64,000 bases of DNA, taken from Nocardia beijingensis NBRC 16342 (GTDB taxonomy: Bacteria; Actinomycetota; Actinomycetes; Mycobacteriales; Mycobacteriaceae). Each line of letters opens with the position of its first letter. Position 1 is the stretch's first letter. Shown here in pieces: positions 26,083 through 35,400 of the stretch. The notes beneath the pieces are model-generated. The model worked only from the letters and a program-made list of their open reading frames with translations. It had not been told where the DNA came from and did no database searches. The DNA lies in NCBI RefSeq assembly GCF_001612785.1, contig NZ_BDBC01000010.1, positions 248,001 through 312,000 of the forward strand, in the 5' to 3' direction. Both the position numbers and the translations under genes were made by a program.

Positions 26083-27252
26083 ATGAGGTCCGCCGTCGTC
26101 GTCGATGTCGTCCGCACACCGTCCGGTAAGGGCAAGGCAGGCGGCGGCCTGTCGGACGTGCATCCGGCCACCCTGCTCGCGGGCGTGCTCGCCGAACTCG
26201 TCGCCCGCAACGACCTCGATCCCGCCGTGGTGGACGACGTCGTCGGCGGTTGCGTCACCCAGAGCGGGGAGCAGGCGTTCAACATCAGCAGGACCGCCGC
26301 GCTGGCCGCCGGATTCCCGGAGTCGGTGCCGGCCACCACGGTGGACCGGCAGTGCGGGTCGAGCCAGCAGGCCGCACACTTCGCGGCGCAGGGCGTCATC
26401 GCGGGCGCCTACGACGTCGCGATCGCCTGCGGCGTCGAATCGATGAGCCGCGCGCCGATGTTCTCCAACGGCCAGGGCAAGGACGCCAACCGCGGTCCGC
26501 TGGCCCACCGCTACCCGGACGGCCTCATCCAGCAGGGCATCGCGGCCGAGGTGATCGCCGCCCGGTGGAAGTTCGACCGCGCCGCGCTCGACGAGTTCGC
26601 GGCGCGCTCGCATCGGCTCGCCGCCGAGACCGCGGCGCGGGGCGGTTTCGACAACGAGCTGGTCGCGGCCGGCACGCTGACGGCCGACGAGACGATTCGG
26701 CCCGCCACCACCGGCGAAAGCCTGGCGAAGCTGCGGCCCGCCTTCGCCGACGACCAGTACACGGCACGTTTCCCCGAGATCGAGTGGTCGATCACGCCGG
26801 GCAACTCCTCCCCGCTGACCGACGGCGCCTCGGCCGCGCTCATCATGAGCGAGGAGGCGGCGACGAAACTGGGCCTGCGCCCGCGCGCCCGGTTCCACTC
26901 GTTCTCCGTGGTGGGCGACGACCCCCTGCTCATGCTCACGGCCGTCATCCCGGCCACCCGCAAGGTGCTCGAACGCGCCGGGCTGAGCATCGACGACATC
27001 GATGCCTACGAGGTGAACGAGGCGTTCGCGCCGGTGCCGCTGGTGTGGCGGCACGAGCTGAACGCCGATCCGGACAAGCTGAACCCGCGCGGCGGCGCGA
27101 TCGCCCTCGGTCACCCGCTCGGCGCCTCCGGCACCCGCATCCTGGCGACGCTGGTCAACCACCTGGAGCAGACCGGAGGCCGCTTCGGCCTGCAGACGAT
27201 GTGTGAGGCGGGCGGCCTGGCCAACGCGACGATCATCGAACGCCTCGGATGA
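26083..27252 (+). CDS. Acetyl-CoA acetyltransferase (thiolase)
   Basis: 389 residues. VDRQCGSSQQA carries the acyl-accepting Cys, VNEAFAPVP the first His region, GGAIALGHPLGASG the second His, and QTMCEAGG the proton-relay Cys. ATG 26083 has GGAG 6 nt upstream; the ATG at 26077 abuts that site and is less likely. Coupled by ATGA overlap to an SDR. Probably a degradative thiolase for fatty or branched acyl-CoA. Confidence 0.92.
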   Translation: MRSAVVVDVVRTPSGKGKAGGGLSDVHPATLLAGVLAELVARNDLDPAVVDDVVGGCVTQSGEQAFNISRTAALAAGFPESVPATTVDRQCGSSQQAAHFAAQGVIAGAYDVAIACGVESMSRAPMFSNGQGKDANRGPLAHRYPDGLIQQGIAAEVIAARWKFDRAALDEFAARSHRLAAETAARGGFDNELVAAGTLTADETIRPATTGESLAKLRPAFADDQYTARFPEIEWSITPGNSSPLTDGASAALIMSEEAATKLGLRPRARFHSFSVVGDDPLLMLTAVIPATRKVLERAGLSIDDIDAYEVNEAFAPVPLVWRHELNADPDKLNPRGGAIALGHPLGASGTRILATLVNHLEQTGGRFGLQTMCEAGGLANATIIERLG

Positions 27253-27989
27253 GCGTCCGCACCGCACTGGTCACCGGAGGCTCGCGCGGCATCGGCGCCG
27301 AGGTGGCGCGCCGCCTGGCGGGTGAGGGGTATCACCTGACCCTCGCCGCGCGCACGCTCGACACGCTCGAGCAGACCGCGGCGCGCCTGCGCGCGGAAAC
27401 GGGGGCCGAGGTGCACCCGATGGTCGCGCAGATGAACGACCTCGAGCAGGTGCGCGCCGTGGTCCAGGCGCACGAGGAACGGTTCGGCGGCATGAACGCG
27501 CTGGTATTGAGCGCGGGCACCGGCACGGCAGGCGCCGTGGCCGATCTGCCCGCCAAGGCGTACGAGCGCATGCTCGATGTGAATTTCCGCGCGCCGCTGA
27601 CGCTCATCCAGGCCGCGCTGCCGTTGCTGCGCAAGAGCGCGGACGAGGATCGCGAGCGCGGCGCGAAGATCGTCGCGCTCGCTTCGATCACCGGCGTCGC
27701 GGGCGAGGCCGGCCTCGCCGCCTATGGGGCGACCAAGGCGGCGCTGATCTCGCTGTGCGAGACGGTGTCGCTGGAGGAGTCCGCGAACGGCGTCAGCGCG
27801 ACGGCGGTGTCCCCCGGGTACGTCGACACGGACATGACCGCGTGGAAGCGCGATGTCCTCGACCGGTCGGCCATGCTCACCACCGGTGACATCGCCGAGA
27901 TGGTCCTGGCGATCACCCGGCTTTCCCGCAACGCGGTGGTGCCGAACATCGTGCTGTCGCGCGCCGGTGACCAGCTGTGGCGGGCCTGA
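27249..27989 (+). CDS. SDR family oxidoreductase
   Basis: 246 residues, TGGSRGIG cofactor loop, NAG-position SAGTG, and YGATKAA active site. The C-terminus lacks the common DGG tail. Overlaps the thiolase stop by 4 nt, so the two are co-translated. Acting on a 3-hydroxyacyl or 3-ketoacyl-CoA of the same pathway is a reasonable inference. Confidence 0.88.
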   Translation: MSVRTALVTGGSRGIGAEVARRLAGEGYHLTLAARTLDTLEQTAARLRAETGAEVHPMVAQMNDLEQVRAVVQAHEERFGGMNALVLSAGTGTAGAVADLPAKAYERMLDVNFRAPLTLIQAALPLLRKSADEDRERGAKIVALASITGVAGEAGLAAYGATKAALISLCETVSLEESANGVSATAVSPGYVDTDMTAWKRDVLDRSAMLTTGDIAEMVLAITRLSRNAVVPNIVLSRAGDQLWRA

Positions 27990-28018
27990 GCACCGTTACC
28001 CGACAGCGACCGGAACCG

Positions 28019-28052
28019 GCCGTGCATGGCGCACGCCTGCGCCGTGCACGGC
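28019..28052 (+). terminator. Hairpin after thiolase-SDR operon
   Basis: GCCGTGCA and TGCACGGC enclose an inner GGCGCA/TGCGCC, giving a 15-bp stem with one wobble and a 4-nt loop, 29 nt after the SDR stop. There is no T-run, as usual for high-GC actinobacteria. Confidence 0.6.
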
Positions 28053-28099
28053 GTTACCTGACGCCGATCGGCGCGACGCCGCGCAGTCGAGGAGCGCGG

Positions 28100-28128
28100 C
28101 GAATTCGGGTTCGGTGAATCCGAATTCG
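28100..28128. repeat. Inverted repeat CGAATTCGG-N11-CCGAATTCG
   Basis: A perfect 9-bp inverted repeat in the gap between the thiolase-SDR operon and the rpf terminator. It could be a further hairpin or a protein site; no gene start is near, so a terminator-related role is likelier. Confidence 0.5.
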
Positions 28129-28205
28129 GAATTGCTGGTCGAATTGCGCATTGCCAGCGAGATTCCGCAGATAATGACAGTTCGAGCCGATTGGTATTAT
28201 CGACT

Positions 28206-28247
28206 AAAAAAATCCGGCGCCTACCGCGCAATTGCGGTAGGCGCCGG
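28206..28247 (-). terminator. Intrinsic terminator of the rpf gene
   Basis: A 14-bp perfect stem (28214-28227 with 28234-28247, GGCGCCTACCGC core) and a 6-nt loop. On the minus strand it is followed by a run of seven T (28212-28206). This classical terminator lies 7 bp past the rpf stop. Confidence 0.9.
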
Positions 28248-28254
28248 GGACGCA

Positions 28255-28760
<506 letters not shown>

Positions 28761-28866
28761 CGAATAACGCGGGACGAGGTTTAACCCCTGGTCGAGACTC
28801 CAGGGCATTCGCGCTGGTCGTGCGCGGGAAATCGCTCGATACAGAATCGCTGTTACGGGTCCGTTA

Positions 28867-28882
28867 TGTGATCGAGATCACC
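28867..28882 (-). promoter_or_regulatory. Crp-type binding site upstream of rpf
   Basis: TGTGA-N6-TCACC with the fully symmetric core GTGATC-GA-GATCAC. It matches the Crp consensus TGTGA-N6-TCACA except for the last base. Mycobacterial Crp (Rv3676) is known to control rpfA. It lies 283 bp before the rpf ATG, which fits a promoter upstream of a long leader. Confidence 0.6.
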
Positions 28883-29166
28883 GGGATATGGTGAAGCAGG
28901 TCGCATTTTCGCAGGTCCACGACTTGCGGTAGTAGGCACAACGGGCTTCCTCTCCGACGCCACGAAGTCGGCAGCTACCGAGTCGTTATCTGCCCGAGAC
29001 GCCGGAGATGGTTCCGTGACGCCGAGGCTCGTCCTCCGGCCCGCAACCGCGCCGTGACCTCGGCGACCTCGCGGAAACGGCGATCGGCCCCGGCGGGCCG
29101 CGCCGCGGGATGCGGCGGACCGGCGCGGGAAGCGCGCTCCACGCGTGCTTCCGGCGCCGGCGCCGG
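28883..29166. other. Non-coding stretch between rpf and thioesterase genes
   Basis: The rest of the 582-bp gap after the leader and Crp site. Open frames here are short and lack ribosome sites. A GCCGGCGCCGGCGC-like run sits at the thioesterase 3' end. No further feature is recognised. Confidence 0.5.
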
Positions 29167-29631
29167 CTACTTGCCGTGCGCCCGCAACTGGTAGAGCCCT
29201 TCGGTCTCCGCCACCACCACGCCGTCGGCGTCGGTGACCACGGCACGCAGCGTGAAGTCGGACTTGCCGTTCGCCGCCGCCTCCGCGGTGATGCGCGCGA
29301 TCTCGTCCTCCGTCAGCGTCGCCTCCGCGCGCACATCCGTCTTGGCCGGCTTGCGGAAGAAGATGCGCAAGTCCTTCACCAGCGGATAGAACGCCGAGTT
29401 GTCGAAGGTGGCGACCGCGATCGCACCGCCGAGGATCTCGGCGACGGTGAACAGCACCCCGGCGTACATCACGCCGAAGTGGTTGCCGTTGCCCTCGGCG
29501 GGCACCGAGGTCGCCGCGTAGCCGGGCCGCACCTCCACCGCCTGCACACCCATCTTGTGCGCGATCGGGATGGTGAATTCCAACGCACCGTTGACGATGT
29601 CCTTGAACGGAGGAGTTTCGACGTCGCTCAT
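29167..29631 (-). CDS. Hotdog-fold thioesterase (PaaI/YiiD_C-like)
   Basis: 154 residues, single hotdog domain with HFGVMYAGVLFTVAEILGG forming the central helix, and PLVKDLRIFFRKPAKTDV strands. Family members hydrolyse acyl-CoA esters. It is 143 bp downstream of the acyl-CoA dehydrogenase on the same strand. Substrate unknown. Confidence 0.82.
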   Translation of the reverse strand: MSDVETPPFKDIVNGALEFTIPIAHKMGVQAVEVRPGYAATSVPAEGNGNHFGVMYAGVLFTVAEILGGAIAVATFDNSAFYPLVKDLRIFFRKPAKTDVRAEATLTEDEIARITAEAAANGKSDFTLRAVVTDADGVVVAETEGLYQLRAHGK

Positions 29632-29774
29632 CGCAACCGTCCCTTCACGCCGGAGGTGGCTGGCACCTCGTTGTCTCTGCCACGGCCACCTCGGTGGACG
29701 TCACCGAAGCGTAGGCCCTCCGGTACGCGGCCCGACAGGGTGTTGGCGCTTCGCCAACACCGTCGGCCGCGCGA

Positions 29775-30920
29775 TCACAGACTGCGGGCGATGATCTCCT
29801 TCATGATCTCGTTGGTGCCGCCGTAGATCTTCTGGACGCGGCTGTCGGTCCACATCCGCGAGATCGGATATTCGGTCATGTAGCCGTAGCCGCCGTGCAG
29901 TTGGAGGCACTCGTCGGCCACCGCCATCGCGCGGTCGGTGGTCCACCACTTGGCCATGGCGACGGTCGGGATGTCCAGTTCCCCGCGCAGATGCCGCATG
30001 ATGCAGTCGTCGAGGAACACCCGGGCCACCCTGGTCTCCGTGGCGGCCTCGGCGAGGGTGAACTTGGTGTTCTGGAAGGCGAACAGGGGCTTGCCGAAGG
30101 CGTGGCGCTCCTTGGTGTAGCGCAGCGTCACCTCGAGCGCGGCCTCCATCCCGGCCACCGATCCGACGGCGATGATCAGCCGCTCCTGCGGAAGCTGCTG
30201 CATCAGCTGGACGAAGCCCTGCCCTTCCTGCGTGCCGAGCAGGTTCGACACGGGAACCCGGACGTCCTCGAAGAACAGTTCGGAGGTGTCCTGGCCCTTC
30301 TGCCCGACCTTGTCCAGCACCCGGCCACGCCGGAAGCCGGGGCGGTCGGCCTCGACCAGGATCAGCGAGATGCCGCTGGCCCCTTCGCTGGTGTCGGTCT
30401 TGGCGACCACGATGATGAGATCGGCCTGGCTGCCGTTGGTGATGAAGGTCTTGGAGCCGTTCACCACGTACTCGTCGCCCTCGCGGATCGCCTTGGTCTT
30501 GACGTTCTGCAGATCCGATCCCGTGCCCGGCTCGGTCATCGCGATCGCGCCGACGACCTCGCCGCTGGCCATCTTGGGCAGCCATTGCCGCTTCTGCTCT
30601 TCGGTGCCGTAGTGCAGCAGATAGTGCGCGACGATGCCGCTGTGCAGGGTGGCGCCCCAGGAGGTGTCGAACGCCTTGGCCTGTTCCTCGATCAGGACGG
30701 CCTCGTGGGCGAAGGTGCCGCCGCCACCGCCGTACTCCTCCGGGATCGATGCGCACAGCAGGCCGAGCGCGCCCGCCTTGATCCAGAATTCGCGGTCGAC
30801 GTGGTGCTGCTCGATGAACTTGTCGATGTTCGGCGTCAGCTCCTTCGCGAAGAACGAGCGGGCAAGCTCGCGCAGGGCGTCCAGGTCGTCGTCGAGCCAG
30901 GCGGACCGGTAGGTCGTCAT
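29775..30920 (-). CDS. Acyl-CoA dehydrogenase
   Basis: 381 residues. AMTEPGTGSDLQ, FITNGSQAD (FAD and substrate loops), RHAFGKPLFAFQ, LHGGYGYMTEYP and the catalytic Glu in GGTNEIMKE are all in place. It catalyses alpha,beta-dehydrogenation of acyl-CoA with electrons to ETF. Start ATG follows AAGGAAA. Divergent from a TetR gene with two matching operators in the 111-bp gap. Confidence 0.93.
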   Translation of the reverse strand: MTTYRSAWLDDDLDALRELARSFFAKELTPNIDKFIEQHHVDREFWIKAGALGLLCASIPEEYGGGGGTFAHEAVLIEEQAKAFDTSWGATLHSGIVAHYLLHYGTEEQKRQWLPKMASGEVVGAIAMTEPGTGSDLQNVKTKAIREGDEYVVNGSKTFITNGSQADLIIVVAKTDTSEGASGISLILVEADRPGFRRGRVLDKVGQKGQDTSELFFEDVRVPVSNLLGTQEGQGFVQLMQQLPQERLIIAVGSVAGMEAALEVTLRYTKERHAFGKPLFAFQNTKFTLAEAATETRVARVFLDDCIMRHLRGELDIPTVAMAKWWTTDRAMAVADECLQLHGGYGYMTEYPISRMWTDSRVQKIYGGTNEIMKEIIARSL

Positions 30921-30959
30921 CGGGGGTTTCCTTGCGAAAGTCTGATACCGACAGTTACG

Positions 30960-31003
30960 GGTACAGTGTGTACCAAGGAGCTGCCGGGTACAAGGTGTAC
31001 CAA
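30960..31003. promoter_or_regulatory. Twin TetR-type palindromic operators
   Basis: GGTACAGTGTGTACCAA (30960-30976) and GGTACAAGGTGTACCAA (30987-31003) are two copies of the same imperfect palindrome, 27 bp apart, between divergent acyl-CoA dehydrogenase and TetR genes. The repeat, symmetry and position make them strong operator candidates for the neighbouring TetR protein. Confidence 0.75.
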
Positions 31004-31031
31004 CCGATTCCCTGCCGATACGCTGAGCGCC

Positions 31032-31703
31032 GTGGCACGACAACCTTGGGTGGACACCGCGGAAGCGCGGCGTTCCACGCGCGATCGCCCCGGTCGCGAC
31101 GAGCGCCGCCGGGCCATCGTGCAAGCCGCGATCGCGGCGATCGAGGAGGACGGGCCGCACGCGCTGACCGGAAAGATCGCCGACCGCGCCGGACTGGCCC
31201 GCACGCACGTCTACCGGCATTTCGCCAGCAAGGAGGAATTGGACCTGGCCGTCGCCCGGCACGCGCACCACGATCTGACGGAGCGGATTCGCGCGCGGCT
31301 GGCGGTGGACGGCACGCCCATGGACGTCATTCGCGCGCCGCTGGCCCAGCACGTGCGCTGGGCCGCCGAGCACCCGAATCTCTATCGTTTCCTGGTCGGA
31401 CGCGACTACCGGCGCGGCCGCAACGAGCCACGCGTCGGCGGGAGCGCGTTCGCCGCCGAGATCTCCGCGGCGGCGACGCGCTATCTGCCGGAATTCGGGG
31501 CCGACCCGCTGGCCGCCGACCGGGTGGTGGTCGCGCTGCTCGGTTTGGTGGACGCCTCGGTGCGCTGGTGGCTGGAACACCACGACACCACCGAGACCGC
31601 ACTCGTCGACCGCCTTGCCACCGAGTGCTGGCTGCTCGTCGACAACCGGCTGCGCGCGCTGGGCATCACGATCGATCCACGAAAACCCCTGCCGGGCAAG
31701 TGA
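31032..31703 (+). CDS. TetR family regulator of the divergent acyl-CoA dehydrogenase
   Basis: 223 residues from GTG. A 25-residue basic N-terminal arm precedes the helix-turn-helix LTGKIADRAGLARTHVYRHFASKEELDL. The C-terminal domain (HVRWAAEHPNLYRFLVG) is of the acyl-responsive type seen in many mycobacterial TetR proteins. The adjacent twin operators suggest autoregulation and control of the dehydrogenase by an acyl-CoA ligand. Confidence 0.87.
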   Translation: MARQPWVDTAEARRSTRDRPGRDERRRAIVQAAIAAIEEDGPHALTGKIADRAGLARTHVYRHFASKEELDLAVARHAHHDLTERIRARLAVDGTPMDVIRAPLAQHVRWAAEHPNLYRFLVGRDYRRGRNEPRVGGSAFAAEISAAATRYLPEFGADPLAADRVVVALLGLVDASVRWWLEHHDTTETALVDRLATECWLLVDNRLRALGITIDPRKPLPGK

Positions 31704-31721
31704 TTCGGTGGCCGTCGCGGG

Positions 31722-32288
31722 TCAGCGCGCGGCAGGCACCACTTCGCGGGTGATGGCGTGCACGAAATCGGGCAGATCACCCGGGTTGCGCGACGTGAGC
31801 AGAGTCCACCCGCCCTCGGCGGAGCGCACCGCCGCTTCGTCGACCCACTCGCCGCCCGCGTTGACGATGTCGGTGCGCAGCGAGAAGTAAGAGGTCAGCG
31901 TCTTGCCTCGGACCAGTTCGGCGTTCACCAGCAGCCACGGGCCGTGGCAGATCGCGGCGATCGGCTTGCCCGCGCCGGCGAACTCCTTGGCCAGCTCGAT
32001 GGCCCGGTCGGTGACCCGCAGCTTGTCCGCGTTCACCGTGCCGCCGGGCACGACGAGCACGTCGTAATCGTCCACGGAGACCTCGTGCAGCGACGCGTCC
32101 GGCCGCACGGCGGTGTCCTTCTCGGTGTCGTGCAGGTAGGTCTGCACTTCTTCTCGCTTCGGCGCGGCATGGGTGACCCGCGCGCCACGCTCGCGTAGTT
32201 CGTCGCGCGGCACCAGCAGTTCGTCCCGTTCCACTCCCGTGTTCGAGGTGATGATCAGCACCCGCGTCCCATTGAGCTGATCGGTCAT
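31722..32288 (-). CDS. DJ-1/PfpI family class I amidotransferase-like protein
   Basis: 188 residues. VLIITSNTGVERDELLVPRD at the N-terminus and the nucleophile elbow AAICHGPWLL with Cys-His. This is the PfpI/YhbO branch, linked to stress defence and glyoxalase/deglycase-like activities. GGAAGGAGAG lies before the ATG. Confidence 0.9.
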   Translation of the reverse strand: MTDQLNGTRVLIITSNTGVERDELLVPRDELRERGARVTHAAPKREEVQTYLHDTEKDTAVRPDASLHEVSVDDYDVLVVPGGTVNADKLRVTDRAIELAKEFAGAGKPIAAICHGPWLLVNAELVRGKTLTSYFSLRTDIVNAGGEWVDEAAVRSAEGGWTLLTSRNPGDLPDFVHAITREVVPAAR

Positions 32289-32350
32289 GAGTGCTCTCCT
32301 TCCGTCGGGATGGTTCTTCTTTCCGGCATGCCGCACACGGGCCGGGCTAA

Positions 32351-32650
32351 ACCTCGCCGGAGGCGCGATCGGCGGCGCTGGGCGCGGCGGGCCTCTTCCT
32401 CGCACGCACCCGCCGACCCTCGGGGCTGGGGCTCGCCGCATTGTTCGTCGTCATGCTGCCCGCCAATGTCTACGCGGCTGTCTCCGGCATCCCGTTCAAC
32501 GGCGCACCCGCGACGCCGCTGTGGGCGCGCATCCCGGAACAGGTGCTGTACATCGGCGTCGCCCTGTGGGCAGCCGGGATACTGCGGTCCTGGTGGCGCG
32601 GGGCCGGAAGCCCCCGGACGACCGCCGCGGCGAACCGCACGATCGCCTGA
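32351..32650 (+). pseudogene. DoxX-like membrane protein remnant, N-terminus missing
   Basis: After an in-frame stop at 32348 the frame reads AALGAAGLFLARTRRPSG, GLALFVVMLPANVYAA-like sequence and then IPEQVLYIGVALWAAG. That is the second half of a DoxX protein. The first transmembrane half and any good start codon are absent; the only early start is a TTG at 32441 giving 69 residues. I read it as a 5'-deleted gene, divergent from PfpI. Confidence 0.5.
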
Positions 32651-32749
32651 CGTTCATCCGAAAGCCGCCGCTCCCAAGACCTTCGACGGCGACATTCGCG
32701 AATCATGCACAGTCGCAGGCGTACTGGCGTCCGAGGCGGGTACACCGAG

Positions 32750-33703
32750 ATGGTGAGTGCTTCCAGGTATTGGGGCGCGCTCGTCAGCGCGCTCGCGACC
32801 GCTGTCGCGGCATCCGTCCTTTCCCTCGCCCCCGCAGGTGCCGAGCCCGCGCGGGAGCGCGTGGTCGGGCAAGTCCCGCTCGGCGGCTCGGTTTCCCAGA
32901 TCGATGTCTATTCGCCGTCCATGGATCGGGTGGTCACCAATCGGGTGATCCGCGCGGCGGGCGGCGGTCGGGCGCCCACGCTCTACCTGCTCACCGGCAT
33001 CGGCGGTGGCGTCGACGGAATCTCCTGGTGGGACGACACCGACGTCCGGGAGTTCTTCGCGGACAAGCACGTCAACGTGGTGATGCCGGTCGGCGGCGCC
33101 TACAGCATGTACACCGACTGGCTCGCCGACGATCCGGCGGTCGGGCGCAACCGCTGGCAGACCTATCTCACGCGAGAACTTCCCGCGACGCTCGACGCCG
33201 AACTCGGCGCGTCCGGGCGCAACGCGATCGCGGGCGTCTCGATGAGCGCGGGATCCGCGGTCGACCTCGCGATCCAGGCGCCCGACGTGTACGACGCGGT
33301 GGCCGCCTACAGCGGATGCCCGTGGGCCGCCGACGCGGCGGGCGCGGCGATGGTGAGCGCGCAGGTCATCCGAGGCGGGGGCAATCCGGCGAATATGTGG
33401 GGCGCTCCGGGCGAGGTGGTCTGGCGGGCGCACGACGCTTTCGCCAACGCGGCCGCTCTGGCCGGGAAGACCATCTACTTGTCCGCCGCCTCCGGCACGC
33501 CGGGCGCGATCGACCGCGGTCTGCCCTTTCCGCCCATCGAGGCGATAGCCGGCTCCTGCACGGCGGCCTTCGCCGATCGTCTCGACGAACTCGGGCTGCC
33601 CGCGATCCACGTGAACCGCGCGGAAGGCTCGCACACCTGGGGGCAGTTCGAGACCGACCTGCACGATTCGTGGCCACACCTGGCGCGCGCCCTCGGCGCG
33701 TGA
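32750..33703 (+). CDS. Antigen 85-type mycolyltransferase/esterase, exported
   Basis: 317 residues with a signal peptide ending near GA-EPARE. VYSPSMDRVV, then LYLLTGIGGGVDGISWW, the nucleophile elbow GVSMSAGSA and the C-terminal His in EGSHTWGQFE follow the Ag85/FbpA layout. These enzymes transfer mycolic acids to trehalose or arabinogalactan in the mycomembrane. Presence supports a mycolate-producing host. A small subfamily member, less conserved in the loop W-D region than true Ag85. Confidence 0.88.
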   Translation: MVSASRYWGALVSALATAVAASVLSLAPAGAEPARERVVGQVPLGGSVSQIDVYSPSMDRVVTNRVIRAAGGGRAPTLYLLTGIGGGVDGISWWDDTDVREFFADKHVNVVMPVGGAYSMYTDWLADDPAVGRNRWQTYLTRELPATLDAELGASGRNAIAGVSMSAGSAVDLAIQAPDVYDAVAAYSGCPWAADAAGAAMVSAQVIRGGGNPANMWGAPGEVVWRAHDAFANAAALAGKTIYLSAASGTPGAIDRGLPFPPIEAIAGSCTAAFADRLDELGLPAIHVNRAEGSHTWGQFETDLHDSWPHLARALGA

Positions 33704-33722
33704 GGCAGGCCGCGCCTGCCTC
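33702..33722 (+). terminator. Hairpin overlapping mycolyltransferase stop codon
   Basis: GAGGCAGGC (33702-33710) pairs with GCCTGCCTC (33714-33722) around a 3-nt loop. It starts inside the TGA stop and has no T-run. Confidence 0.55.
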
Positions 33723-33844
33723 GTCGTGACCGCAGCGGCGCGAGGCCCGGCCTTGGCCGCGACGGGCAGGAGCACACCGGAATCCGCTGGCGCCGAGTGC
33801 TCTTCGAAGCCGCCCACGAGGGTGACCACGTCGTTTCACCACGC

Positions 33845-35272
33845 TCACAGCCGACGCTGTCTCGCTCGAGTGAGCCGAAGACCCGACACGATCGCCAGCC
33901 CGACGGCGGCGAGCAGCGCCGCGACGGCGAAGGTCACGTGCGTTCCCTCGGCCACCTGTCCCGGCGTAGCGCCGATCACATCGCTCGTCCCCGCCGCCAG
34001 AGCGAAGACCGACCCCATGACCGACGCACCGGTGACGAGACCCAGATTGCGGGAAAGATTCAGCATGCCGGAGACGAGGCCCCGCTCTCCCGGGTCGACG
34101 TCTCGCATGACCGCGGTGTTGTTGGCGGCTTGGAACAGGGCATACCCCGCGGTGGTGACCACCAGCGGCAGCACGTACCCGATGACGCCCGCGCTCACGG
34201 GCAGCAGCGCCAGCGCGGCGGTGCCGCCGATGACACCGGCCAGCCCGGCGCTCACCATCGTCGCGGCCCCGAGGCGATCCGTAGCGCGCCCCGCCGGCAC
34301 GCCGATCAGAGCCGACACCGCGGGACCCGCCGACATCACCAGACCGACCGCCGCCGGGTCCAGGTGCAACGCACGGGCCAGGTGGAACGGCCCGACGACG
34401 AGCGTGGCCATCATGACGGTCGAGACCAGCGCACTGGTCGCCAGGCCCGCGGCCAGGGCCGGATCCCGCAGCAGCGCGATCCTCAGCAGCGGCGCGGAGA
34501 TACGCGTCTCGACGAGGACGAACAACGCGAGGCAGGTTCCGCCTGCCAGCAGCAAGCCGACACCAAGCGAGCCGAACGCGCTGCCCCCGATGGTCATGGC
34601 CGAGGCATAGGCCCCGAGCGCCAGCGCGAGCAACACTGTGCCCGGGATGTCGAAACGCGCACGCGCCGCGGGTGGTTTCGCCGCGGCATCCGGCACGCGC
34701 CTGGCGAGAACGAGGGCGAGCAGCCCGAGCGGCGCGACGGCGAGGAAGATCGCGCGCCAGCCGAACGCCGCGATGAGCACTCCGCCGAGGGACGGGCCGA
34801 GGGCGGTGCCGACCGCCGACATCGTCCCGAGCAGTCCCATCACGCTGCCGGTGCGGTCCTTGGGCACGATCTCGCCCACGAAGGCCATCGTCAGCGCCAT
34901 CATGCACGCCGCGCCCGCTCCTTGCAGCGCGCGGGCGACGCCGAGGAAGACGAGATCCGGCGCCAGACCGCACAGCACCGTCGCGGCCGTGAACAGAGCG
35001 ATACCGCCGAGCAGCAGACGGCGCCTGCCCGCGATGTCGCCGAGACGACCGGCCCCGACGATCAAGGTCGTGGTGGACAGCAGGTAGGCGAGCACCACCC
35101 ACTGCACTTCATGGAAGGAGGCGTCGAACGCCACCGCCATGGTCGGCAGGGCGACGTTCGCGATGCTGATGCTCAGCGAGGGCAACAGCATGGAAAGCGA
35201 CAACGCCAGTAATCCAAGAGACGTGGATGGACGGCGCACGGACGTGTGTGGGAGGGATTGCGCTGATCTCAA
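33845..35272 (-). CDS. MFS drug-efflux-type transporter (14 helices)
   Basis: 475 residues from a TTG with GGAAGAGG 5 nt upstream; the frame is open further upstream but that DNA is the shared promoter region. About 14 hydrophobic segments, SISIANVALPTMAVAF, GRLGDIAGRRRLLLGG (motif A) and ALGPSLGGVLI (motif C) mark the DHA2 EmrB/QacA family. Divergent LysR gene likely controls it. Substrate unknown. Confidence 0.87.
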   Translation of the reverse strand: MRSAQSLPHTSVRRPSTSLGLLALSLSMLLPSLSISIANVALPTMAVAFDASFHEVQWVVLAYLLSTTTLIVGAGRLGDIAGRRRLLLGGIALFTAATVLCGLAPDLVFLGVARALQGAGAACMMALTMAFVGEIVPKDRTGSVMGLLGTMSAVGTALGPSLGGVLIAAFGWRAIFLAVAPLGLLALVLARRVPDAAAKPPAARARFDIPGTVLLALALGAYASAMTIGGSAFGSLGVGLLLAGGTCLALFVLVETRISAPLLRIALLRDPALAAGLATSALVSTVMMATLVVGPFHLARALHLDPAAVGLVMSAGPAVSALIGVPAGRATDRLGAATMVSAGLAGVIGGTAALALLPVSAGVIGYVLPLVVTTAGYALFQAANNTAVMRDVDPGERGLVSGMLNLSRNLGLVTGASVMGSVFALAAGTSDVIGATPGQVAEGTHVTFAVAALLAAVGLAIVSGLRLTRARQRRL

Positions 35273-35279
35273 GACGACC

Positions 35280-35334
35280 TCTTCCGTAAGGATGACGCTC
35301 TGGACGCTAGGCCCGGCTCTCACCTGGCGGAAGA
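35280..35334. promoter_or_regulatory. Divergent MFS/LysR intergenic region with inverted repeat
   Basis: TCTTCCG (35280-35286) and CGGAAGA (35328-35334) flank the region just upstream of the transporter start. LysR proteins often bind dispersed inverted repeats here. Suggestive only. Confidence 0.35.
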
Positions 35335-35400
35335 CGCAAAGTCGGAAACTAGTCTGTGCACCGAACGCCATATCCCACGCTTCTGTGAGATCGTGAGCGC

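Noticed and set aside
29150..29170. Short GCCGGC repeat as a mobile-element end
   Set aside because: Too short, no transposase or target duplication nearby; typical GC-rich slippage sequence.
28986..29246. 86-residue - strand gene overlapping the thioesterase 3' end
   Set aside because: Arg/Pro/Ser-rich translation, no ribosome site, and overlaps a real gene.
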